Shown here: positions 1-7,970 of the stretch, one piece after another
Layout of the letters: each line of letters opens with the position of its first letter
How positions within the stretch are numbered: the stretch's first letter is position 1
Source of the DNA: Marinospirillum alkaliphilum DSM 21637
GTDB lineage: Bacteria > Pseudomonadota > Gammaproteobacteria > Pseudomonadales > Halomonadaceae
Assembly (NCBI RefSeq): GCF_900119735.1
Contig: NZ_FPJW01000001.1
Span: 468,914 to 532,913 of the forward strand
Length of the DNA: 64,000 nucleotides
Reading direction: 5' to 3'
Position numbers and translations under genes: made by a program
Notes under the pieces: generated by a model
Database searches by the model: none
Seen by the model: only the letters and a program-made list of their open reading frames with translations
Told to the model about the DNA's origin: nothing

Positions 1-54
1 GCCAAAGTGCCCAGCTTCAAGCCCGGTAAAGGCCTGAAAGACGCAGTTAACTGA
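1..54 (+). CDS. hupB: DNA-binding protein HU-beta, C-terminal end only
   Basis: The window opens inside this gene. Only the last 17 codons and the TGA stop remain, reading AKVPSFKPGKGLKDAVN, the conserved C-terminus of HU. HU is a small dimeric nucleoid protein that bends DNA without sequence specificity. A strong terminator lies about 24 bases downstream and ppiD comes next. The hupB-ppiD neighbourhood is usual in gammaproteobacteria and supports the call. Confidence 0.85.
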   Translation, partial: AKVPSFKPGKGLKDAVN

Positions 55-77
55 TTGATCTCAGTCAGAACCAAAAG

Positions 78-102
78 CGCACCCAGAGGGTGCGTTTTTT
101 TT
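78..102 (+). terminator. Intrinsic terminator of hupB
   Basis: A perfect 7-bp stem (CGCACCC / GGGTGCG) with the 3-base loop AGA is followed at once by eight T residues. It sits just after the hupB stop and separates hupB from the ppiD promoter. Confidence 0.9.
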
Positions 103-123
103 GCCTTGAAAGAAGCTTCTTCG

Positions 124-152
124 TTGGTTGTTGCTGGTCAAAAGGCTATAAT
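124..152 (+). promoter_or_regulatory. Sigma-70 type promoter of ppiD
   Basis: TTGGTT (124-129) and a perfect TATAAT (147-152) are separated by 17 bases. The position, after the hupB terminator and 43 bases before the ppiD start, fits an independent ppiD promoter. The call rests on sequence match alone. Confidence 0.6.
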
Positions 153-195
153 CCGGCGTTGAACTTCATTTCATTTTGCCTGGACCGAGTGTTTC

Positions 196-2055
196 ATGCT
201 TGTAAAAATCAGAGAGAAATCCCGCGGAATCGTCGCCTATTTTCTCGTAGGTTTGATTGCCATTGCTTTTTCCATGTGGGGTATGGATTCACTGTTCACC
301 GCCATGCGCGGTGATCCCAATGAACTCGCCCGAGTGAACGGTGAAAGCATCAGTCAGTTTCAGGTTGACCGCATGGCTCAGCAGCAGATGCGTCAGTTGC
401 TGCAGTCCGGCCAGATCGACCCTGAACAGCTGGATATGAACCTGCTGCGCCAGTTTTCCCTGAATCAGCTGATTCAAGAGGAACTGCTGCGTCAGAAGGC
501 TGCTGACCTGAACATGCGGGTATCGGATCGCCAGGTGGAACGTCAGATCGTTCGCATGCGTGCCTTCCAGGATGAAAATGGTCGTTTCCAGCAGGAAACC
601 TTCACCCAGTTGTTGCGCCAGGAAGGTTTATCACCCGCTGCATTCCGCGCACAGCTGCATGAAGATCTGGTTAATCAGCAGTTGCTGGGTGGCCTCTCTG
701 ACAGTGAGTTTGTGCTGGCTTCTGAGCTGACAGAGTTTCAGTTGCTAGTCGGTCAGCAGCGTGATTACCGTTACCGGGTCATTGCTGCAGAAGACTTCAT
801 CAGTCAGGTCCGTATCACTGATGAAGCGCTGGAAGCCTTTTATCGTGAGCAGATCGCTCGCTTTATGACCCCAGAGCAGATTCGTGTCGACTACCTGATT
901 TTTGATCCGGCCAGCCTGGTTGCCGGGATGAATGTCAGTGAAGAAGAGTTGCAGCAGGAGTATCAGCGTTATGCAGATACCCTGCGCTCCCAGTCCAGCA
1001 GTTATTCTGCTGCTCACATCCTGCTGACTTACAGCAACAATGCAGAAAAACAGGCAGCCACACAGCGTTTGCAGGAAGCCCGCCAGGAAGTACTGGCTGG
1101 TGCCGATTTTGCTGAGTTGGCGCGTGATCTTTCCGAAGATCTGGCCACTGCCCGTCGTGGTGGTGAACTTGGACCGGTGCAGCCTGGCAGCCTGAATGCC
1201 GCCTTTGAAACAGCCCTGTTTGCCATGAGTGAGCCGGGTCAGGTCTCTGAGGTGGTGGAAACCGAGTTTGGACTGCACCTGATCCAGCTGCTGGCACGAG
1301 AAGATGCCAGCGTTCCGCCGTTGAATGAAGTGCGTGAAGAGCTGCGCAGCCGTCTGTTGGCTCAGCCACTACGCGCGGCCACCAGCGACAAGCTGGAACA
1401 GCTGCGTAATCTGAGCTTCAGTTCCGAGAGCTTAAAAGAAGTCGCTGAAGCATCAGGTATCGAACTGCACCAGAGTGGCTGGCTGGTACGTGAAACGCTG
1501 CCGAGCTTCTGGGCTGAGTCTGCGGTACGTGAAGCACTGTTTTCCCGTGATGTGATTGAAGATGGCTGGATCACTGAACCACTGCGACTGCAGGATGGTC
1601 GTTATCTGGTGCTGGCTCGTGATGCTTACCAGCCACGTCAGCAGCAGCCGCTGGAAGCTGTAGCCGATGAAGTACGTGAGCACCTGACGCAGGTTCAAGC
1701 CACTAAAATGGCGCGTGAGGCTGCCACCACTCAGTTGGAGCAACTGCAAGCAGGTGAAACCCTGCGTGGTAACTGGCGTGAAATCACTGGTGCAACACGC
1801 AATACACAGAATGCCCCCCGTGATATCAATCGTGAGGCCTTCCGTTTAAGCAACAACAATACAGCTGGTTTGGTAACCCTGGCCAATGGTGATACTGCGC
1901 TGGTTGAACTGCAGCGCGTTCAGCAAGGTGAGGTGAGTCAGGATCAAGCCGAACTGGCACAGCTACGCCGTTTGTTGCTGGAGGATCGTGGTTATCGTTT
2001 GCAGGCTGGTTTTGTGAAACAGTTGGAAAGTGAAGCCAAGATAGAACTGCGCTGA
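196..2055 (+). CDS. ppiD: Periplasmic folding chaperone PpiD
   Basis: This 619-residue protein has the length and build of PpiD, a chaperone anchored in the inner membrane near the Sec translocon that helps secreted proteins fold. A short cytoplasmic N-terminus precedes one membrane anchor (about residues 12-33). SurA-like N-terminal helices follow, then one parvulin-type PPIC domain (about residues 265-365, containing AAHILL and GGELG) and a long C-terminal chaperone region. It has its own promoter and a terminator just after the stop. PpiD is thought to have little or no isomerase activity despite the parvulin fold. Confidence 0.93.
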   Translation: MLVKIREKSRGIVAYFLVGLIAIAFSMWGMDSLFTAMRGDPNELARVNGESISQFQVDRMAQQQMRQLLQSGQIDPEQLDMNLLRQFSLNQLIQEELLRQKAADLNMRVSDRQVERQIVRMRAFQDENGRFQQETFTQLLRQEGLSPAAFRAQLHEDLVNQQLLGGLSDSEFVLASELTEFQLLVGQQRDYRYRVIAAEDFISQVRITDEALEAFYREQIARFMTPEQIRVDYLIFDPASLVAGMNVSEEELQQEYQRYADTLRSQSSSYSAAHILLTYSNNAEKQAATQRLQEARQEVLAGADFAELARDLSEDLATARRGGELGPVQPGSLNAAFETALFAMSEPGQVSEVVETEFGLHLIQLLAREDASVPPLNEVREELRSRLLAQPLRAATSDKLEQLRNLSFSSESLKEVAEASGIELHQSGWLVRETLPSFWAESAVREALFSRDVIEDGWITEPLRLQDGRYLVLARDAYQPRQQQPLEAVADEVREHLTQVQATKMAREAATTQLEQLQAGETLRGNWREITGATRNTQNAPRDINREAFRLSNNNTAGLVTLANGDTALVELQRVQQGEVSQDQAELAQLRRLLLEDRGYRLQAGFVKQLESEAKIELR

Positions 2056-2084
2056 TATCAGTTAATCACTGATCTTTGTTGGAA

Positions 2085-2123
2085 CGAAAAAACCGGGCAA
2101 TCTTTTGATGCCCGGTTTTTTTT
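2085..2123. terminator. Bidirectional terminator between ppiD and the MFS gene
   Basis: A 9-bp stem (AACCGGGCA at 2091-2099 and TGCCCGGTT at 2109-2117) is flanked by an A-run on the left and a T-run on the right. It can therefore stop transcription of ppiD and of the convergent minus-strand transporter gene. Confidence 0.85.
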
Positions 2124-2179
2124 CGGGAGAAGGACTGAGTTGATTGGTAAGCGTAATAATTAACCAGGCTTCCTGATGA

Positions 2180-3406
2180 TTACGGCGTGCCAGGGCGTGC
2201 CAGGAAGTACCACACCAGAGCCAGCATCTGACAGGCTGCAACGGCAGCAAAGGCGTAAACATAGGCCATATCTGGATAGCTGCCATCTGCTGCCGGAGTC
2301 CAGAGCGCAATCAACACGCCAATCAACCACTGGATCAGGAAGGCCGATGCAAAGACCAGCAGATTGAGTGCGGTGTTAACACGGCCGGCTAGTTTTTTTG
2401 GGAAAGACTGAGACAGGGCTGCATACATCAGGGTGCCAGAGCTACCAAAAAAGCCCAATATCACCCAGAGTAGCGTTGTGGGTACTGGCCAGCGCAGGAT
2501 CAATGCCAGCATGCAAACCGAAAACACCAGCATGCCACTGACACTGACTTGAGTGGTGGTAAAGCCCAGTTGTTGCAGCCGGGTGGTCAGCCAGCCGAGC
2601 CCCATAAAACCAGCCACCATACCCGCTGCCGACCAGAACAGCAGATCAGCAGTAGCCGAACCTGAGTAACCATCAACTTCCCTTAACCAGACACTGGCCC
2701 AGAGGCTGAGCAGGGCAATATAAATTGCCTGGTTCAGTACACTGGCCGGAGCAACCCGAAGAAAGGCGCGATTCCGGAATATGGCCAGGCTGTCACGGAT
2801 TTGTGTCATCAAGGAGTCTTCGCGTGGTTGCTCGGCAGACAGGATCACCGGAACCCGCAAACGAAGCAGCAGTGCAATGGCCAGGGTCAGAATCGCCAGA
2901 CCAAAAAACATGCCGCGCCAACCCGTTAATGGCAATAGCCATTCCACCGGTGCGGTGGCGGTAAGTGCACCCAAACCGCCGCAGGCCAGCTGCAGCCCGT
3001 TAATCATCGCCAGGCGCTCGGGTGGAACCAGGGCGGCATAGGCTCGAAATGCAGACATCAGGCAGGCAGAAACCCCCAGGCCAATGAGCCCGCGTCCAAT
3101 CCAGAGCTGGGTGGCATTTTGGGCCAGGGCAAAAATCAGTGCTCCGGCTGCAGCAATCACCAATATGGCTGAGGCAACCTTGCGGGTATCAAAGCGGTCC
3201 AGCAACACACCCAGTGGCAATTGCGCTGCTGCAAAGAACAGGAAATAGGCACTGCCAATCCAGCCCAGGGTAGCTGGGCCAAGTCCCAGCTCCAAGGTCA
3301 GGGGTTCGGCAATCACACCGTTGACCACCCGGTAAAAATAAGAAAGGTAATAACCCAGCGCAAAGGGCAAAAAGGCATGGAGGAAAAAACGCAGATTAAG
3401 AGTCAC
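2180..3406 (-). CDS. Major facilitator superfamily transporter
   Basis: This 408-residue protein is strongly hydrophobic, with about 12 predicted membrane segments and the MFS signature between helices 2 and 3 (LGVLLDRFDTRKV, about residues 66-78). It is an inner-membrane secondary carrier of unknown substrate. The N-terminal half is typical of MFS proteins of the nitrate/hexuronate or drug type, but I see nothing that fixes the substrate. The start codon is GTG with a weak ribosome binding site. It is transcribed towards ppiD and diverges from nagZ. Confidence 0.8.
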   Translation of the reverse strand: MTLNLRFFLHAFLPFALGYYLSYFYRVVNGVIAEPLTLELGLGPATLGWIGSAYFLFFAAAQLPLGVLLDRFDTRKVASAILVIAAAGALIFALAQNATQLWIGRGLIGLGVSACLMSAFRAYAALVPPERLAMINGLQLACGGLGALTATAPVEWLLPLTGWRGMFFGLAILTLAIALLLRLRVPVILSAEQPREDSLMTQIRDSLAIFRNRAFLRVAPASVLNQAIYIALLSLWASVWLREVDGYSGSATADLLFWSAAGMVAGFMGLGWLTTRLQQLGFTTTQVSVSGMLVFSVCMLALILRWPVPTTLLWVILGFFGSSGTLMYAALSQSFPKKLAGRVNTALNLLVFASAFLIQWLIGVLIALWTPAADGSYPDMAYVYAFAAVAACQMLALVWYFLARPGTP

Positions 3407-3531
3407 GGCAGGCTCGGAAGTCAGAGTTTTAGTTATGATGCACCAAAATATGGCATTCAGGGCATTTTGGCAAGCCAGTCCTGATCTGGTAGAGTTGCGC
3501 AGATCCTTGATGATGCAGGAAAAAGCTGACC

Positions 3532-4572
3532 ATGTTGCCAGGACGTCTCATGCTGGACCTGGAAGGCCCACAACTGACTGATGATGAACGTCTGCTATTG
3601 CAGCGTGAAGCAGTGGGTGGGGTCATCCTTTTTGCACGAAATATTATTAATCGTGAACAGGTTGAACATTTAACGGCTGAAATTTGTTCGTTACGCCCTG
3701 AACTGCTGTTGGCAGTGGATCAGGAAGGGGGACGGGTACAACGTTTAAAAGAGGGCTTTACCCGCCTGCCAGCGATGCGGCAACTGGGCTGCCTTTACGA
3801 TCTTGATGCCAGTGCAGCACTTGAAGCGGCTCGCTTAATGGGCCAGTTGATGGCTGCCGAGGTGATTGATGTTGGGCTGGATATCAGTTTTGCACCAGTG
3901 CTGGATCTGGACTATGGCCAGAGTGAAGTGATCGGTGATCGTGCCTTTGCATCGGATACCGGTACACTGATCCGCCTGGCAGAGGCTTTTATCGATGGCA
4001 TGCATCGGGCAGGTATGGCTGCAACCGGTAAACACTATCCGGGTCATGGTCATGTTGCCGGTGACTCTCACACCTGCCTGCCGGTGGATCATCGCAGCAT
4101 GCAGCAAATTCGTGATACCTGCTTAAAACCCTTTGTTGCCCTGGCGCCGCGTTTACAAGGCATCATGCCAGCCCATGTGATTTATACCGCACTGGATGAT
4201 CGTCCTGCTGGTTTTTCACGCCCGTGGCTGGACTTGTTGCGTAAAGAACTCAAGTTTTCCGGCATGGTTTTCAGTGATGATCTGACCATGGCCGGTGCAG
4301 GTGCAGCAGGTGATTTTGCTCAGCGAGCCGAAGCAGCACTCAGTGCCGGATGTGATCAGGTGCTGGTTTGTAATGACCGAGCTGCTGCCTTGCAGGTGCT
4401 GGAGTGGCTGGAATCAAGCAATGCCGGTTGTTGTGAGGCGGCTAGTGGATTAAAGGCAAACCCACCCACCGGTGGTGACTGGCTGGCATCACCGGAAGCC
4501 TTGTTGGCTCGCCAGCTGGCAGGATTACTGGTTGACAAGGAGTTACAGGCAGCCTTGCATCTGCTGGTCTGA
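3532..4572 (+). CDS. nagZ: Beta-N-acetylhexosaminidase NagZ
   Basis: This is a 346-residue cytoplasmic glycoside hydrolase family 3 enzyme that removes GlcNAc from anhydro-muropeptides during cell-wall recycling. Diagnostic stretches are MLDLEG near the start, AVDQEGGRVQRLKEGFTRLP (about residues 62-81), the catalytic loop KHYPGHGHVAGDSH with its dyad histidine, and FSDDLTMAGA with the nucleophile aspartate. The length is normal for the family. It opens a + strand run with the channel and purine-salvage genes. NagZ products can induce ampC in species that have it. Confidence 0.95.
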   Translation: MLPGRLMLDLEGPQLTDDERLLLQREAVGGVILFARNIINREQVEHLTAEICSLRPELLLAVDQEGGRVQRLKEGFTRLPAMRQLGCLYDLDASAALEAARLMGQLMAAEVIDVGLDISFAPVLDLDYGQSEVIGDRAFASDTGTLIRLAEAFIDGMHRAGMAATGKHYPGHGHVAGDSHTCLPVDHRSMQQIRDTCLKPFVALAPRLQGIMPAHVIYTALDDRPAGFSRPWLDLLRKELKFSGMVFSDDLTMAGAGAAGDFAQRAEAALSAGCDQVLVCNDRAAALQVLEWLESSNAGCCEAASGLKANPPTGGDWLASPEALLARQLAGLLVDKELQAALHLLV

Positions 4573-4603
4573 TCAGACATGACACAATGAACAGGAAAGG
4601 CTA

Positions 4604-5743
4604 GTGATCGATTTTTTGGAAAACGTCTCTTCAGCGGGCGGTATCATTCCCCGGGAGTACGCCTGGATTATCCAGGTGTTTATTGTGGTGTTTGTGGCGT
4701 TGCTGGCGAATTATTTTGCCAGACGTTTTTTTGACAAGCTGGAAATCCGCTTTAACGCCACTCGCAATCACTGGGATGACCTGTTGCTGGATGCTGGACG
4801 TAAACCGGCAGCCATTTTTATCTGGGTTCAAGGCCTTTTGTGGGCACTGGACATTGTGCGCGCCAACTCGGACGTGGACTTGTTTGAGGTGGTCGACCCA
4901 CTGCGCCGGATTACCGTGGTGGTGCTGTTGACCTGGTTTGTGGTGCGTTTTATTTCCGGGTTGGAATCTCGACTGGTGCGTCCTGGCATGTTGCGCAGGC
5001 CGATGGATGTCACCACGGCCCAGGCCATCGGCAAGCTGCTGAAAGCAACCTCATTGATCACCGCCGCACTGGTACTGCTGCAAAGCCTGGGCTTCTCGGT
5101 TGCCGGTGTGCTGGCATTTGGTGGCATTGGTGGCATCGCCATCGGTTTTGCGGCACGCGATCTGTTGGCCAACTTCTTTGGCGCATTAATGCTTTATTTC
5201 GACCGCCCCTTTGCTGTGGGGGACTGGATACGCTCACCGGACCGTGAAATTGAAGGCACGGTAGAAGAAATCGGTTGGCGCCTGACGCGTATTCGAACTT
5301 TTGACCAACGCCCCCTCTATGTACCCAACTCCATTTTTGCCAATATTGCAGTGGAAAACCCATCGCGCATGTTTAACCGGCGGATTTTTGAAACCATTGG
5401 TATCCGTTATCAGGATGCAGACAAGATGGCTGGCATCATTCAGCAGGTGCACAATTATTTGAAAAACCATCCGGAACTGGAAACAGATGCCCGCACCCTG
5501 ATCGTCAACTTTAATACCTATGCAGCATCGTCACTGGACTTTTTTATCTATACCTTTACCAAAACCACCAACTGGGTTGAGTTTCACCGCATCAAGCAAG
5601 AAGTGCTGTTAAAGGTTTTTGAAATCATCCGGGAAGCGGGTGCCGACATAGCCTTTCCAACCCGCACGCTGCATGTGGCTGACCCGGTACTGCTGGAAAC
5701 GGCTGCACCCCCTGTTTCAAATTTGCCGCGAGCTGAATCATGA
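4604..5743 (+). CDS. Mechanosensitive ion channel, MscS family
   Basis: This 379-residue inner-membrane protein has an N-terminal membrane region and the MscS core. The pore-lining helix is rich in Gly and Ala (AFGGIGGIAIGFAARDLLAN, about residues 170-189), followed by the beta domain entry FDRPFAVGDWI and the mixed C-terminal domain. It should open under membrane tension and release solutes after osmotic downshock. The start is GTG at 4604, eight bases after an AGGAAAGG ribosome site. The stop overlaps the next start (ATGA), so it is translationally coupled to the phosphoribosyltransferase. Confidence 0.9.
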   Translation: MIDFLENVSSAGGIIPREYAWIIQVFIVVFVALLANYFARRFFDKLEIRFNATRNHWDDLLLDAGRKPAAIFIWVQGLLWALDIVRANSDVDLFEVVDPLRRITVVVLLTWFVVRFISGLESRLVRPGMLRRPMDVTTAQAIGKLLKATSLITAALVLLQSLGFSVAGVLAFGGIGGIAIGFAARDLLANFFGALMLYFDRPFAVGDWIRSPDREIEGTVEEIGWRLTRIRTFDQRPLYVPNSIFANIAVENPSRMFNRRIFETIGIRYQDADKMAGIIQQVHNYLKNHPELETDARTLIVNFNTYAASSLDFFIYTFTKTTNWVEFHRIKQEVLLKVFEIIREAGADIAFPTRTLHVADPVLLETAAPPVSNLPRAES

Positions 5744-6309
5744 AAGAAGAAAAGCAGGTCGAAATTCAACGCATCAACCAGGTGCTGCAAGAGGCTGATT
5801 GCCTGATCGCTGAGGCTCAGATCAGTGAAGCCCTGGACCGCATGGCAGCGGAGATCACGACCTGTCTGCAAGATCGCCTGCCGGTGGTTTATTGTGTGAT
5901 GAATGGTGGCCTGTTTGTGACGGCTGAACTCTTGCGACGCATGCGTTTTCCACTGGAAGTGGATTACCTGCATGCCACCCGTTACCGCCGCGAAACCTCC
6001 GGTGGCGAGTTGCACTGGCGGGTCGAGCCGGAAATCGACATGAAAGGCCGCAGTGTATTGGTCGTCGACGACATTCTGGATGAAGGGGCCACCCTTGCTG
6101 CAATTCTTGAACACTGTCGCCAGCAGGGTGCCAGTGAGGTGCGTTGTGCGGTGCTGGTGGATAAACAGCATAATCGCAAGGCAGTGCCGGGTTTTGTGGC
6201 TGACTTTACCGGTCTGCAGATCGAGGACCGCTACCTGTTTGGTTGTGGTATGGATTACCAGGGTTACCTGCGTAATCTGCCGGCCATTTATGCCCCACGC
6301 GGGCTTTAA
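5740..6309 (+). CDS. Hypoxanthine-guanine phosphoribosyltransferase family protein
   Basis: This 189-residue type I phosphoribosyltransferase carries the PRPP-binding motif VLVVDDILDEGATL (about residues 106-119) and a conserved YCVMNGGL near residue 50. It should convert hypoxanthine or guanine plus PRPP to IMP or GMP. Its neighbour is a methylthioinosine phosphorylase, which releases hypoxanthine, so the two steps form a short salvage route from methylthioinosine to IMP. It overlaps the channel gene by four bases. A second hpt elsewhere in the genome is possible. Confidence 0.88.
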   Translation: MKEEKQVEIQRINQVLQEADCLIAEAQISEALDRMAAEITTCLQDRLPVVYCVMNGGLFVTAELLRRMRFPLEVDYLHATRYRRETSGGELHWRVEPEIDMKGRSVLVVDDILDEGATLAAILEHCRQQGASEVRCAVLVDKQHNRKAVPGFVADFTGLQIEDRYLFGCGMDYQGYLRNLPAIYAPRGL

Positions 6310-6324
6310 GACGAGGCACAGGTT

Positions 6325-7059
6325 ATGCTGGCGATTATCGGTGGTACCGGACTGACCCAGATTGAAGGGGTGCAGCTGTTGGCCGAGCGTTCTGCGCACA
6401 CCGCACTGGGTTCTGCTTCTTCACCGGTCACCGAGGCCCGTCTGGAAGGCCAGCCGGTACTGTTTCTGGCCAGGCATGGGCATCCCCATCGCATTCCACC
6501 CCATCGCATTAATTACCGTGCCAATCTGCTGGCGCTGCAGGCGGCGGGTGCCACCCGCATACTGGCGATTAATGCCGTGGGGGGCATCGATCCTGCATTT
6601 ACACCCGGTTCGCTGGTGCTGCCCGATCAGATCATTGATTACACCTGGGGGCGTGAAGCCACCTTCTTTGATGGCGATTATCTGCCATTAAAACACCTGG
6701 ATTTCACCTGGCCTTATGATAAAAACCTGCGTAAAAGCCTGCTGGCTGTAGCCGCCAAGGAAAAAATACCTGTCCATGCTGGTGGAGTCTATGGTGCAAC
6801 CCAGGGGCCACGGCTGGAAACTGCTGCAGAGATCACCCGCATGGCCCGGGATGGCTGTACGCTGGTGGGCATGACTGGCATGCCGGAAGCCATGCTGGCT
6901 CGTGAGCTGGAGTTGCCCTATGCCTGTCTTTCGCTGGTGGTCAACCCGGCAGCAGGTCTGAGCAGTGAAGCCATCACCATGGCGGGGATTGAGCAGGTGC
7001 TGCAGCAGGGCATGGGCGAGGTGTTAAAACTGCTGCGGGCCTTTGTCAGAACCTCCTGA
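6325..7059 (+). CDS. S-methyl-5'-thioinosine phosphorylase (MTAP/PNP family)
   Basis: This 244-residue protein has the family phosphate loop IIGGTGLTQ at the N-terminus, RHGHPHRIPPHRINYRAN (about residues 50-67) and GATQGPRLETAAEI. The base-binding segment reads VVNPAAGL, with Asn where adenine-specific methylthioadenosine phosphorylases carry Asp. That fits the 6-oxopurine specificity described for the Pseudomonas enzyme. It should split methylthioinosine to hypoxanthine and methylthioribose-1-phosphate. It lies 15 bases after the phosphoribosyltransferase, in the same run. Confidence 0.87.
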   Translation: MLAIIGGTGLTQIEGVQLLAERSAHTALGSASSPVTEARLEGQPVLFLARHGHPHRIPPHRINYRANLLALQAAGATRILAINAVGGIDPAFTPGSLVLPDQIIDYTWGREATFFDGDYLPLKHLDFTWPYDKNLRKSLLAVAAKEKIPVHAGGVYGATQGPRLETAAEITRMARDGCTLVGMTGMPEAMLARELELPYACLSLVVNPAAGLSSEAITMAGIEQVLQQGMGEVLKLLRAFVRTS

Positions 7060-7084
7060 CCTGCACCTTTAAAAGCCTCGGCCC

Positions 7085-7924
7085 TCAGCGAGTGGCAGCA
7101 GGCACTTCCCGTTCCGGTGCTCGTTCAATGCGAATCAACAGGCCCATATATGGGCTGTCAATAAAGTGCAGTTCGTTACTCCGCATTCTGCGGCGCTGGT
7201 GCATGCGGGCTGAATCGATGGGTTGATAACGTCCCTCCACCCGGGAAGAGCCATGGCGCAGTTCATCCGCTGTCGGCGGCTGTATGAGTGCAGGCAGCTG
7301 CAGTTGAGTGGATGTTGCGCTCAGAGACAGGGGATTGCGGCTGTCGAGTAGTACCTGGTCCACACTGCCGCTGAGCACTTCCGGTACTGCTTCAAAACGG
7401 CTGAAATACAGGTCCGTTTCAACGTGCAGGTAACGGGCTACCATGACTTTTAGTGTGCCTTGCAGTTCGGGCATGCCGTCATAATAGTTACCCCCTTCAA
7501 TCAGCAGTGGAATGCTGCGATCTTCTCCGACGACATGCATGCGCCAGGCGTCATGGAATAACACCCGATAATCACGGCTGCGTTCAATGGCTGCTGCCTC
7601 GCGCACCAGTTGAACCTCGATGGGTTCATAAAGGGGTTGGGGCAAGTAATTCAGACGGCTCCAGGCCGGTGATGGCCCGATTTTCATCGCTGCGGCTGTA
7701 ACCGGCTCAAAAATCTGCGGGCGGCCGGGTTTTTCAGTGGAATTGGTGGCCGGAGTCTGAGTGAAAATCAGTACCTCAATCAGATAATCCCGCTCATTGC
7801 GGTGAGGCTGGGTGTCTTCTGCTTGCAGCGGTGGGGCAGGCAGCAACAGAGCCAGCAGCAACAAACAGGTCCCGAAAGCGGGTTTTAATTGCATGACATT
7901 TTTTTCCATTCTGACTGTACGCAT
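7085..7924 (-). CDS. csiV: CsiV family protein, exported
   Basis: This 279-residue protein has a clear signal peptide (hydrophobic run LLLLALLLPAPPLQA, then AED). The mature part starts with YLIEVLIFTQ, typical of the CsiV family. CsiV is known in other bacteria as a periplasmic peptidoglycan-binding protein needed for growth with non-canonical D-amino acids. Position next to mfd matches the Pseudomonas order. Three in-frame Met codons lie within 11 residues, so the start could be 7924, 7909 or 7894; all keep the signal peptide. It follows mfd on the same strand with a 46-base gap. Confidence 0.75.
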   Translation of the reverse strand: MRTVRMEKNVMQLKPAFGTCLLLLALLLPAPPLQAEDTQPHRNERDYLIEVLIFTQTPATNSTEKPGRPQIFEPVTAAAMKIGPSPAWSRLNYLPQPLYEPIEVQLVREAAAIERSRDYRVLFHDAWRMHVVGEDRSIPLLIEGGNYYDGMPELQGTLKVMVARYLHVETDLYFSRFEAVPEVLSGSVDQVLLDSRNPLSLSATSTQLQLPALIQPPTADELRHGSSRVEGRYQPIDSARMHQRRRMRSNELHFIDSPYMGLLIRIERAPEREVPAATR

Positions 7925-7970
7925 GTCCGGTATCGAAGGTTAGGGGCTTGGCTTCCCGAAGTCAAAAGCT